A stretch of DNA of 64,000 bases, taken from Pararhizobium sp. A13 (lineage in GTDB: Bacteria; Pseudomonadota; Alphaproteobacteria; Rhizobiales; Rhizobiaceae). Position numbers and translations under genes: made by a program. Under the pieces are notes generated by a model that made no database searches, was not told the origin of the DNA, and was given only the letters and a program-made list of their open reading frames with translations. The stretch is taken from assembly GCF_040126305.1 (NCBI RefSeq), contig NZ_CP149511.1, forward strand, positions 1,054,001-1,118,000, given 5' to 3'. How positions within the stretch are numbered: position 1 is the stretch's first letter; each line of letters opens with the position of its first letter. This document shows, in pieces, positions 16,161-25,660 of this stretch.

Positions 16161-18293
16161 CTACAATCTCAAGAGCCAGGCCTCTACCTTCCCCTTGCCC
16201 TTGACTTCGATAGCGCCGCGCGGCTCGAAGGCGAACTGGCCCTTAAGCTGGTCGTAGACCTGGCGCGTCACCTGAATAGAGTCGGGGATTCCTCCCGATT
16301 CCATCCGGCTCGCGAGGTTCACCGTGTCGCCCCATAAGTCGTAGATGTACTTACTCTTCCCAATAACGCCGGCTACGACAGGGCCGGTGTTGACGCCGAC
16401 CCTGAGCTTCATCGAAACGTTGTGTTCCATGGCGTGCTCGCGGGCAATGTGAACCATGCGGATGGCCATGCGCACCATGCGCTCGGCGTGGTTGGCCACC
16501 GGCACGGGCATGCCGCAGACCGCCATGTAGGCGTCGCCCACCGTCTTGATCTTCTCGATGCCGAGATCGTGGGCGGCGGCGTCGAAGCGCGTGAAGAGCC
16601 CGTTGAGCAACGTCACCACATCGTGCGGCGGCATCTCGGACGTCAACTCGGTGAAGCCGACCAGGTCAGCGAAGGCCACAGTGACCTCCGCGAAGCCGTC
16701 GGCGATACCCTCTTCGCCACCGCGCAGCCGATTGGCGATCGGCGCCGGGAGGACGTTCAGCAGCAACTGCTCGTTCTCGCGATTCTTGTTCTCGATCACG
16801 ACATTCTTTTGGCGCAGATCCTCAACCATGCCATTGAAGGCTGTGCAAAGCTGACCAATCTCGTCACGCGTGCGGACCGGCACGCTCGCCCCGTAGTCGC
16901 CGTCAGCGAAGCGTCTCACTCCGGCAGTGAGTTCGCGCAGTGGTCCAAGCAGCGCGTTCGAAAGCCAAGCGGCGGTGGCTGCCACCACGAGCAGCGCCAA
17001 TCCCCCGACGACCAGCAGATCCTGGCGCAGCTGGTCGATCGGCGCGAAGGCCTCAGCGCTGTCAATCTTGGCGACCAGGGCCCACTTGAGGCCGGGAACG
17101 GCGAGCGGTCCCCACGACGCTAGCGTCGGGACGCCACGGTAGCCGACAATCTCGCCCGTGCCCTCGACACCGGCGAGCGCTGCCCGGGTGGCCTTGGTGT
17201 CGATGTGCTGATGCTGCACTGGCGTCCCGTAACGCTGAATGGCGGCGATCTCCTCGTCCGAGGCGCCGACGGTCTTGAGTTGGGCGAAGTAGTCCTCACG
17301 ATTCTCATAGAACGCCCGCGGGCCAGAGCGGACCAGGTAATCGGGCCCGACGAGATAGGCCTCACCCGTGTCGCCAAACCCTTCCTGTCGCCAGCGGCGA
17401 CCGCCGGTGACGACCTTGTCGATCTCCTCATTCGACAATTGCGCGATGAGCACGCCGATGACGACGCCCTGGTCAATCACCGGTGTTCCCATGAAGGCAA
17501 TTGGTGCCCCGCCCGATGGCGCATAAGAGGCGAAGTCCTCCAGGCAAACAGCGGACCGGTCGGGGGTTAGGGCGCAGCGGGCGACGGCGGCGGCGACGTT
17601 GGACTGACGGTAGGGACCGACTTGGAGGGACGTGGTGAAATCCACCTCCTTCTCCACCGTGTAGATCAGGCGACCTGATTTGGCGTCGGCTACCATGAAG
17701 TCGAAGAAGCCGACCGTTGCGGCTGCGGCGCGCATCAGGGGATGATATACGGCGTGCAGCCTGCTGTAGTCGCTTCCGTCGCCGGCGTCGTCGAGAAGCT
17801 TGCGCCGCTCCGCCGGATGCGGATTGGCGACGATGTAGTGATATTGGAGATCGTAGGGAGCGGCGCCGACTGGCAGGTAGTCGGCCAGAGCCGGCTCCTT
17901 GCCTAGAACACGCGTAATTCCGGGGATGAAGTTCTCAGTGTACCAGTTGCCGACCTTCTGGCGCAATTCGGGTGACGTGCCAGCCCGCTCGAGCTGGTTG
18001 ACTGCGATCCGGAACTCGCGCGTTGCATCGACCACCATCTTGGAGGTGGCAAGGAGGCGTAACTCGGCATTGATGGTGCGGAAGTAGTCTTCGACCTGGC
18101 GCGTCTTGGTCTGGCGGGCGGCTGTGAGCTGGTCGAAGACTGCCTTTTCGAGGGCGTCGCGAGCGCGGACGTAACCGAGCGCCCCGGTGACCAGGACCGT
18201 GATCGCGCCCAGCAGGACGAGGGTCGTAAACAGTTTTGCGGCCAAGCCCCAACGCGCGGGGCGAACTGAGCCGGTCACGTTTGGAGAAGACAT
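16161..18293 (-). CDS. membrane-bound class III adenylate cyclase with dCache sensor and HAMP
   Basis: 710 residues. One N-terminal membrane helix (FTTLVLLGAITVLVTGALGY), a large periplasmic double-Cache-like sensor (about 45-400), a second helix (LLVVGGLALLVVAATAAW), a HAMP domain (LGPLRELTAGVRRFADGDYG), a short helix, then the catalytic domain. The catalytic domain shows both metal Asp residues (AFADLVGFTELT and KTVGDAYMAVCG), the adenine-selecting Lys and Asp (EKIKTVGD, YDLWGDTVN) and the transition-state Asn and Arg (NLASRMESG), so adenylate rather than guanylate specificity is likely. It should make cAMP in response to a small periplasmic ligand. Transcribed alone. Rhizobia carry many such paralogues, so the specific role is unknown. 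Confidence 0.92.
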   Translation of the reverse strand: MSSPNVTGSVRPARWGLAAKLFTTLVLLGAITVLVTGALGYVRARDALEKAVFDQLTAARQTKTRQVEDYFRTINAELRLLATSKMVVDATREFRIAVNQLERAGTSPELRQKVGNWYTENFIPGITRVLGKEPALADYLPVGAAPYDLQYHYIVANPHPAERRKLLDDAGDGSDYSRLHAVYHPLMRAAAATVGFFDFMVADAKSGRLIYTVEKEVDFTTSLQVGPYRQSNVAAAVARCALTPDRSAVCLEDFASYAPSGGAPIAFMGTPVIDQGVVIGVLIAQLSNEEIDKVVTGGRRWRQEGFGDTGEAYLVGPDYLVRSGPRAFYENREDYFAQLKTVGASDEEIAAIQRYGTPVQHQHIDTKATRAALAGVEGTGEIVGYRGVPTLASWGPLAVPGLKWALVAKIDSAEAFAPIDQLRQDLLVVGGLALLVVAATAAWLSNALLGPLRELTAGVRRFADGDYGASVPVRTRDEIGQLCTAFNGMVEDLRQKNVVIENKNRENEQLLLNVLPAPIANRLRGGEEGIADGFAEVTVAFADLVGFTELTSEMPPHDVVTLLNGLFTRFDAAAHDLGIEKIKTVGDAYMAVCGMPVPVANHAERMVRMAIRMVHIAREHAMEHNVSMKLRVGVNTGPVVAGVIGKSKYIYDLWGDTVNLASRMESGGIPDSIQVTRQVYDQLKGQFAFEPRGAIEVKGKGKVEAWLLRL

Positions 18294-19358
18294 GAATCAA
18301 CTCTAACTGATAACGCGAACTCCCGGACTTCGATATGCACGGTTGCCTCCTAGCCATTTGCTGCAAGATTGGGCTGCCAACGGGATAGATGTTACTGGAT
18401 TCGCGGCCTGATGGGCAGCGGACTCAAGCCGGTGTAGAGGGCCACTGTGGGCCATATTTCAGTCGGTTACCAACGTCTGCTTGATAGAGGAACAATCCGG
18501 ACGATCCACGATAGTCGCACGCCCAGATCTGATCCCCCAGGCAATCCTCGCAGACGGGATGAAGCACCATTTCCACGTCTGGTCTCGCCTTGAATCAGGC
18601 GGCACCCTGTGCTGGACGCGGGCGGCCGCGGCTGGGCAGCGCGGGCGCGCTCAACGTTTTCGGGATCAATCTCATGCGCCTGCCTGCCGCCGTGCAACTG
18701 GTCGAACCAGCGCCGATGGCGTTCGGCCGAAGACGAGTTCGATTATGCGGAATTGAGGGTGGATAGCGATCGGCGCTATGGCAAGTGAGGGCGCTTGTCC
18801 ACAACCACCCTACTCACCCTCTGCTTCGATCACTTTGGATCACGCTCAAGCACATTGAAACATCATGTTTTTTCTGTCTTGCGTACTGGGTGCGGGCGGG
18901 CGATGCTCAGCAGGCCGCGGAACCGCAAGGCGGCCTGAAGGTCAACCAAGCTACAGGCCAGACACGTTTTATCACGGGAAAACAGTTGGATGTTTCACTT
19001 TTTGTAAACTGACTTGAGAAGAGGCGCAACATCAGACGGCGGCGGCAAGCCGATGCAGGCGCCCTTATCCTATCAGCAAAGAGTGCCTACAATTCGCGGG
19101 TGTTCCTATCTGAACACCCGCTCTGGCAGTCGAGTAAAGGCCGGCCGGAGAAATTTCTGCGAAAAATCAGATCGGGAGAAATTACGGTTCTCGTAGGCGC
19201 GGAGACCGCGATGCCGCCTGGTTCGGCACCGCGCGAAGGGGGCGGCGTAGGGCACGCTTTCCTGATTCATGGCATGTCGCCTTCATTCGCACATCGTCGA
19301 ACAATGTGACATCGCCATCGCTGCAACTGTCTTACGGCTGAGATAGATGTCCCCACGT
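18294..19358. other. 1.06-kb gap with no convincing gene; coding-like scraps and a strong hairpin
   Basis: Short frames occur on both strands but none carries a recognisable family motif with a start and a ribosome-binding site. One plus-strand stretch near 18710-18788 reads RWRSAEDEFDYAELRVDSDR and looks like the C-terminal end of a decayed gene. The segment lies between the cyclase and the 3' end of the eCIS operon and may be an insertion scar. Confidence 0.5.
19096..19121. terminator. perfect 10-bp stem-loop downstream of the eCIS operon
   Basis: GCGGGTGTTC (19096-19105) and GAACACCCGC (19112-19121) form a perfect 10-bp stem with a 6-nt loop. It sits about 240 nt past the last eCIS gene. 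No U-tract follows on either strand, so it may be a factor-dependent end, a processing site or part of a mobile-element end. Confidence 0.4.
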
Positions 19359-20792
19359 CTAGAGGATCCTCCCTTCCTTAACAAACTCGCGCTGGATCGC
19401 GGCCTCGAGCCCCTTCAAGTCCATCCGCAGCGACTGTTTGGCGAGCACGTCGATGGCGCAGAAGTGGGTGACGTTGAGGATGCCGGCGCCGGAGAGTTCG
19501 TGGCGCGCGGCGATGTGCCGCCAATCGATGTCATCGGCAATGGCGATCTGCGAGGGAAAGGTCTTCAGCCAGATCTCGTAACGCTCTTCGGGGCGCGGCA
19601 TCGGGAACTGAATGATGGTCTGCAGCCGGCGCACGAAGGCATCGTCGATATTGGCGCGCTGGTTGGAAGCCAGGATGACCACCCCATTATAGGCCTCGAT
19701 CCGCTGCAACAGGAACGCCACTTCCTGGTTCGCATACTTGTCGTGTGCGTCGCGGATATCGGTGCGTTTACCGAACAGCGCGTCGGCCTCGTCGAAGAAC
19801 AGGATCCAGTTCTTGTTCTCCGCCTTGTCGAACAGGCGGGAGAGGTTCTTCTCGGTCTCGCCGATGTATTTCGACACGACACGCGACAGATCGATGCGGA
19901 ACACGTCCTTGCCGGTGTGCTTTCCGAGCAGCATCGCCGTCATCGTCTTGCCGGTGCCCGGCGGCCCGTAGAACAGCGCCCGATAGCCGGGCTTGATCTT
20001 CTTGCCCATCCCCCAGTCGTTGAGCAGCGTATCGTTGTGCTTGATCCAGCTCTCGATCTCGCGGATCTGCGACAGCGTGCCCTGATGGAGGACGAGATCC
20101 TCCCAGTCCATCTTGGTCTCGATGTACTCGGCCGGGAAATCGACGCCGAAGGACGGCCGCGTGACCTGGCCGATGGTGATCTCTTCGACGATTTCGGGAT
20201 CGACAATGAGTCGGCCGCTCATCACGGGTTCGCCTTCGCGCACCGACTCGAGTCGCATAATGCCTGCCCATCCGAACCAATGGTCCGCACTAAGCATTCG
20301 CTGGATGATGATGCGACGCTCCATATCCTGGCCACCGAGCACGAACTGCGCAGTCTCGCCTGTCGGAATTATGCCGCGAAGCTGCGCACCCCTCACGCCG
20401 CCGAACTCCGGAAACTCCCCGCCCTCCGGCAAATGCTGCTTGACCAAGGTCTCGATTGCCCAAGGCTCCACATGCGGTAGCATCGCCAACATCAGTACGG
20501 CGAGTTCTTCCAGCTTGGGCTGATGGCGCCGGATGAGCCGCGCAAGCCAGCTCTGATCATCGGCGCAGGTTAGGGGTTCGATCTCGATAGGCCCCAAGCC
20601 GCCCAGATAGGCTCTTAGGCTGTTCGCGATCACCCCCTTCACCCAATCAGTGGCAAGTACCAGGTTGAGCACGGACGGGTCGATGTTTCCGGCGAGGTCA
20701 CCCGCTACCTCGGGGTCGCTGCGCCTTTCGCTCGAAAGATCTTCGCGCGTGCCTTTCGCCGGGCTGTACTGACCGCTGTAGTCGGTTTGCAT
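19359..20792 (-). CDS. eCIS AAA+ ATPase (Afp15/Pvc15-like)
   Basis: 477 residues. The N-terminal half (1 to about 235) is the helical eCIS-specific region. The AAA+ core has Walker A GPPGTGKTMTA near residue 274, Walker B ILFFDEADALFGKR near 331, sensor 1 (ILASNQRANID) and the arginine finger FVRRLQTIIQFP. ATPases of this type close nearly every eCIS locus and are thought to act in assembly or disassembly of the particle. I place the start at 20792, where GAGGGGC precedes the ATG; an ATG at 20807 overlapping the DUF4157 stop is also possible. It is the last gene of the operon and is closely spaced to the DUF4157 gene, which hints at a joint function such as cargo loading. Confidence 0.92.
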   Translation of the reverse strand: MQTDYSGQYSPAKGTREDLSSERRSDPEVAGDLAGNIDPSVLNLVLATDWVKGVIANSLRAYLGGLGPIEIEPLTCADDQSWLARLIRRHQPKLEELAVLMLAMLPHVEPWAIETLVKQHLPEGGEFPEFGGVRGAQLRGIIPTGETAQFVLGGQDMERRIIIQRMLSADHWFGWAGIMRLESVREGEPVMSGRLIVDPEIVEEITIGQVTRPSFGVDFPAEYIETKMDWEDLVLHQGTLSQIREIESWIKHNDTLLNDWGMGKKIKPGYRALFYGPPGTGKTMTAMLLGKHTGKDVFRIDLSRVVSKYIGETEKNLSRLFDKAENKNWILFFDEADALFGKRTDIRDAHDKYANQEVAFLLQRIEAYNGVVILASNQRANIDDAFVRRLQTIIQFPMPRPEERYEIWLKTFPSQIAIADDIDWRHIAARHELSGAGILNVTHFCAIDVLAKQSLRMDLKGLEAAIQREFVKEGRIL

Positions 20793-20803
20793 CTCGCTGC
20801 CCC

Positions 20804-23800
20804 TCATTCTGTCTGAATCGAGTCGTTGGTGGTCATCCCCGAAACCTTAAGGTTGCCGAACGACCACTCCCGCTTGATCCGAGCCACGTGATCATCAAGC
20901 GCCTGTGCCCCGACGAGACCGGGGTGGTGGGGGTCGAGCAATCGTCCGAGCGAGCTATTGGTCGAGGCGTTGCCAATGAAGAGATTGTTTGCGTAGGAGA
21001 AGAAGCCTTGGTAGCGCTGCCTGGCAGCCGCCTCGACCCCCTTGGTGGTGCGCTTCTCGACCTGGACGCGCGCCGCAGGAATGGACGCACGCTCCAGGAG
21101 AAGGAGAGATGCCTCGGGGACTCTCTTGCCCGTCAGCGTCTCCTTGTAGTGGTCGATCATATCCTGCGACGATACGACATGCCGCCGAGCCAGTTCAGCG
21201 CCCGGCTTGAAGGTACCGTTGGGGTTGAGAGCCTTGGGGGGAACAGCCTTACCCTCGACCCTTAGTCCCGCCGCGTGCTCACGGTGGTGCGCCGCAAGCC
21301 TGGCTTTGTCCGTGCGAGAGAAGCTGCCACGCGAGAGCGAGAGTTCGCCGACGACGTCGCTCTGTCCGTCGATGCCCCACGCGTCAAAGGCGCTGCTGAT
21401 GTTCGTGCCTATGGATGCCATCGCTGCATCCATCTTGGCCATGTTGTCATCGGCCGTCTTCCGCGCTGCGCCGGACAACGGTGCTGCGCCGGACTCCGCT
21501 TGGCCTTCTTTGGGAAGCCGCCGCTTGACCTCGTCAATTGTTGCCTCAAGCGATACGCTGTTCTTGATGAACGAGGCCTTCTTCGGCTCCTCAATCTGCT
21601 TCTCCTTGGATTTGCGATCCAGGAAACTTGATGGCTTTTCCGGCGCGGAGCGGATCACGAAGCGTGCGCCAGGCCCCTCGCCGTCAAATTCTAGCGTGTG
21701 CTGTTCGTTGCCGACGGTGATCGACCTCTTCTTCTTCCACCATTGAAAGAGATGCTGGACACCCGCCTTGACCTTGCCGAGGAAGGCACCGGCCTTGCCG
21801 ACGATCCAGCCGATCACGGCGTCCAGTGCCTTGTCGACGGTGGTGCGGATCTTCTGCACCACCCCCATGATCTTGTCGGTGACCTTGCCGAGGCCGAGGA
21901 AGCCGGCAAGGAAGCTGATGGCGAGGGACAGCAGGCCGGCGAGCACGCTTTCGACGCGGTTGGCAGCGGCTGTGATGTTGCCGGCTGCGATGGTGACGAT
22001 CGAGTCGATGAAGGCGGTCACCACCTGGATGATCTTGGAGATCTTCTGCACGAAGACCATCACGGTGTCGTAGATCGAGATGATCGCCGAGATGAAGCCG
22101 GCGCCCGGAATGAACATCGCCAGGATCTTCGGGATGGCCTTCTTGACGATCGAGTCGACAACGAAGGAGATGATGCCGCTGGTCACCTGGTCCTTGAGAT
22201 CGGTGAGCTTGCCCTTGATCAGCTCCCATGCCGCCCCGACGCCGCCGACGACCAGCGCCTTGACCACGTCGAAGGCGAGCTCCAGCCCCTGCATGATCTT
22301 TTCGCCGTTGGGGCCGAGTGCCTTGACGATCTTGCCGCGGATCTGCGCCCAGGTGATGCCGAGGACGCTGAGGGCAAACCTGCCGAGTTCGGGCAAGCTC
22401 AATGCCTTGGGGATATAGACGCCTTCGAGCGAGCCGGTGAGCCAGTCGATGAGGCCGGCCTTGAGGTGGGTCCCGATGCGGTCGGCGAAGTTGGTGAAGC
22501 CGAGTTTTCCGGCGCGCACCAGGTTGCCGAGGAAGGGCATGGGATTTTTGAGGATGCCCTTGAGTGCGGCACCGGTCCTCCTGACGTAGCCCATGAGACC
22601 GGGGCTAACGACGTCGAAGATGATCTCGAGCAGGTTCCAGATCGTCGTCAGGCCCCAGGTAACGAACTCGACGGCTATGGTGAGGAAAGCCTTGACGACC
22701 TTGCCGAAGGCACCGGCGATGGTGATGATGTCGACAAAGGTCAGGGACGTGAGGATCGCGACGATCCTGCCGGGAACAGTGCGGACCATGCCCATCAGGC
22801 CTGACAGTGCGCTCTGGAACCAAGCCCAGGCGCGCGCGATGGCGTTGCCCTTCTTGATGTTTTCCCAGATTTCCTCCTGGCCGATCAGCTTCATGAAGCC
22901 GCCGAGCAGGTTTTCGGCCGTGCGTGCCACCGGCTCGCCGGTGACCGGATCCTCGCCGAGGATGGCGCATAGCAGGTCATAGCCACGAGTGCCCTGGGCC
23001 AGCGCAGCGAGGGGTTTGAGGATCGCGTCCTTGACGAGCTTCAGCAGTTCGGTCGCCGTTGAGGTGGCGAAGCTGATCAGCCGGCCGATCGGCTCGGTGA
23101 AGATGCGTTTGGCGCGTTCCCACACGCCGCCGAGATCTAAGATGTCGGTCCAGCTGAGGGAATCCATGAAGCTGCGCAGGGCCGCGATTATGCCGGCACC
23201 GATATTGCCCAGCGTGGCGAGCTGCCGTTCGATCCAGGACGCGGCCTTGTTGATGACGCCGTGGTTGTCGAGCGCCTGGGTGATGAAGGCGCCACCCGGC
23301 ATCAGCTCGATGAGCGCTCGCAACAGGTTCGCGGCATTGCGGTCGGCCGAGCGCATGTTGACCGGGTTGAAGCCGATGACCAGCGTCAACAGCCGGAAGC
23401 CGGGAATGGCGTAGGCCCACTCGGCGAACTTGTCCAAGGCGTCCTGGACGCCAAGGCGCTGCACGGCAGGGGTTGCTGCGGCCGTGCTGACCTGCGGGCT
23501 GCGCTGAACCGCGTGGCCCTGCTGGATGGTGTGGGTGAGTTCGTGGGCGAGGAGATGCTGCCCCTCGCTCGCCCCCGGCTGGTACTGGTCGCGCGAAAAG
23601 AAGATGTGGTTCTGGTAGGTGAAGGCGCGGGCACTGAGCTGATTGTTGAGGCCTGCCGATTCAGCGTCGCGATGGATGCGCACATTGGAGAAATCGGCGC
23701 CAAATCGAGGCTCCATATGGCCGCGCACGTCGGACGAAAGCGGCTCGCCGCCGGTGGTCTTGTTCTGGATGGCAGATTGCACGTTGCCGGCCACGACAGG

Positions 23801-24167
23801 GGTCGCGCCGCCGCTGCTGGCGCCGGCCGCCGCGTCGCGCTGTAGCTTTTTCTCCTCCGCCGGCGCCTTCTGGAGCTTGTCATCGGGCATCCCTGCGCGC
23901 TGGAGCTTGTCGTCCTGCCGGCGTTGAAGTTTTTCCGTGGGCACAGGCATGCGCATGACGCGGTCTGCCGTCCGGTCGGCTTCCTGCTCGAACTTATCGC
24001 CGCGTGTTGACGGTCATCTTCATCTGCACTGCGGGGACGGAACTATGCCGGCCAAAGAAGCCGCCGCTGTCCTTGCGGGCAATGAAGGGCTGGCGCGCTG
24101 CCTGGCTTACCGAGGCAGAGGTGGTCGAGGATTTCTCGGCACTGGTCTTGATCGCGCTAGGGGACAC
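20804..24167 (-). CDS. DUF4157-domain eCIS-associated protein, candidate cargo/toxin, frameshifted near its N-terminus
   Basis: Two frames together make one protein of about 1121 residues. Frame A begins at GTG 24167 (AAAGGG upstream) and encodes ARQPFIARKDSGGFFGRHSS and VQMKMTVN before a premature stop at 23994-23996. Frame B continues with GDKFEQEADRTADRVMRMP. Adding two C at 24001/24002 joins them as the family consensus VNTPGDKFEQEADR. Frame B then has a low-complexity KLQR-repeat linker, the DUF4157 metallopeptidase-like domain with HELTH (residues 138-142 from the ATG at 23956), a long run of amphipathic and hydrophobic helices (about 160-800) and a compact C-terminal region (RRHVVSSQDMIDHY, NLFIGNASTNSSLGRLLDPH). 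DUF4157 is common in eCIS-linked toxins. As sequenced, translation would restart at 23956 or fail. The lesion could be real, programmed or a sequencing error. Confidence 0.82.
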
Positions 24168-24181
24168 CGTTCATCGCCCTT

Positions 24182-25660
24182 TCAACTCATCCATTCCACC
24201 AAGAGAGACCTGCTCATCCACGGCAGCCGAACCACACTGAGGCTCCAGGGCAACTGGCCGAGGAGGACGTCAAAGTCCAGCGCGTCGACCTGCAGCAGAG
24301 TGTCGTCGCCGCGGCGCGAGAGCTTGCCGGGGCGCACCAGAAAGGTGCCGCGCAGAGCATCAACAGAGGCGTCGCCAAGTGCGGCCCAATGGCCGATGAC
24401 CGCCTCAAGCAAAGCGCCACACTCGTCTTCCTCCGCAGCCGTCAGTTCGACGGGAGCATCGGTCGGCTCTTCGAGCGGCAAGTTGCAGAGGAGCTTTGGC
24501 AGGACCAGCGCATATTCGGGGGGCCGTCGTTCGCCGGCGGCGAGGAAATGCAGCAGGCAGAGCGCCCGACCCGGCTGAACGAGGGCGCCGTCCACCGCAA
24601 TGCCCAGTGCCTCGAACAGGCGCGGCAGGAACGGGTGCAGCAGTATCAGCCCAGCGCATTCGACAAAGATGCCTTCCTCGAGTTCGAGCGATGCGCCTGG
24701 CTCTTCGGTCGGGTCGCGCATCGGGCGCGGTGCTGTGGCTCGCGCCGGCGTTTCATAGGATCGCGTCCGCAGCCCCACGGCGGCGCGCAGGCTGCGGACG
24801 ACCGGTGCTGGGAGCTGCAGCGGCCCGGTTTCCGTCAATGCGCCGTGCACCCATTCGGTGACGGCCTCAGTGGCAGCCGGTCCCCTGCCCGCTGCCGCCT
24901 CGAGAGCGACGACCTGCCACAGCTGTTCGCAGAAGTGTCGAACCATGTCGGACGGAACCGAAAGCCGCTGCATCTCGGCGAGGAGATTGCGGACAAGGGC
25001 GACCGCCTCGGGTGCAGCCGTCCGCAACAGGGCATCGAGGAAGGACGGTGAGAACTGCCGCACCAAACGGGTTCGCATGGCGGACGAGGTGATCGCCGCC
25101 AGCACGGCGCGGCCAGTCCCTGCCATGGGTGCGATACCGTTCCAGGACGCCGTCATCGCCTCCTCGAGTGACTGTCCATTGGGCAAACGAAACCACCATG
25201 GCAGCGTGCCGGTCGCGAGGAAGTGGAGGAACGCCCGGTTGAGGAACTGGGCACCCGTCCGACGCTCGATCCCACCGGCAGCGTCCGCGCCGTCAGCGAC
25301 AGAGCATGACCGGCCGCGGTTTGCGGCGTCGCTGCGCTGCAGGCCGCCGCCGCGCCCTGCAGTCCGGTCGTCGATCTCGCGTCTCAGCGCCTCGGCCACT
25401 GCGCCAACGAAATCGCGCTCGAAGGTCTCGACGGAGAACGATCCAGCGTCGATGACGAGGCTGTCGATCGACCAATATTCGTCGGATGGGGCGATGCGGT
25501 CGAGCGTCTCCTCGAGCGCCGGCCCGAGCCAATCGCGACACAGACCGGCGACCCGGCGCTGCAGCGCAAAGCCATCGGCTTCGCTGCCCGGCATGTTCAC
25601 CTCGACGATCTGGCGCCGGATGACATGGTGCTGAAGGCTCTGCGGAGGTTCGGTCGTCAT
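24182..25660 (-). CDS. eCIS tape-measure-type protein (Afp14/Pvc14-like)
   Basis: 492 residues. The N-terminus HHVIRRQIVEVNMPGSEADG, the segment YWSIDSLVIDAGSF, and the C-terminal block LILLHPFLPRLFEALGIAVDG, LCLLHFLAAGERRPPEYALV, LLEAVIGHWAALGDASVDAL and LPWSLSVVRLPWM are the hallmarks of the contractile-injection-system tape measure family in eCIS loci. In the particle this protein sets the tube length. It overlaps the stop of the 1477-residue gene by an ATGA, and the DUF4157 gene follows 14 nt after its end, so it is firmly inside the operon. Confidence 0.88.
   Translation of the reverse strand: MTTEPPQSLQHHVIRRQIVEVNMPGSEADGFALQRRVAGLCRDWLGPALEETLDRIAPSDEYWSIDSLVIDAGSFSVETFERDFVGAVAEALRREIDDRTAGRGGGLQRSDAANRGRSCSVADGADAAGGIERRTGAQFLNRAFLHFLATGTLPWWFRLPNGQSLEEAMTASWNGIAPMAGTGRAVLAAITSSAMRTRLVRQFSPSFLDALLRTAAPEAVALVRNLLAEMQRLSVPSDMVRHFCEQLWQVVALEAAAGRGPAATEAVTEWVHGALTETGPLQLPAPVVRSLRAAVGLRTRSYETPARATAPRPMRDPTEEPGASLELEEGIFVECAGLILLHPFLPRLFEALGIAVDGALVQPGRALCLLHFLAAGERRPPEYALVLPKLLCNLPLEEPTDAPVELTAAEEDECGALLEAVIGHWAALGDASVDALRGTFLVRPGKLSRRGDDTLLQVDALDFDVLLGQLPWSLSVVRLPWMSRSLLVEWMS

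Noticed and set aside
19355..19370. TCTAGAGGATCC resembles a cloning polylinker (XbaI-BamHI)
   Set aside because: The bases encode the normal C-terminus (GRIL-stop) of the AAA+ ATPase and are not flanked by other polylinker sequence, so vector contamination is unlikely.
20989..22804. Plus-strand frames at 20888-21265 and 21698-22804
   Set aside because: They are Asp/Glu-rich shadows of the helical repeats in the DUF4157 protein and lack starts with ribosome-binding sites.
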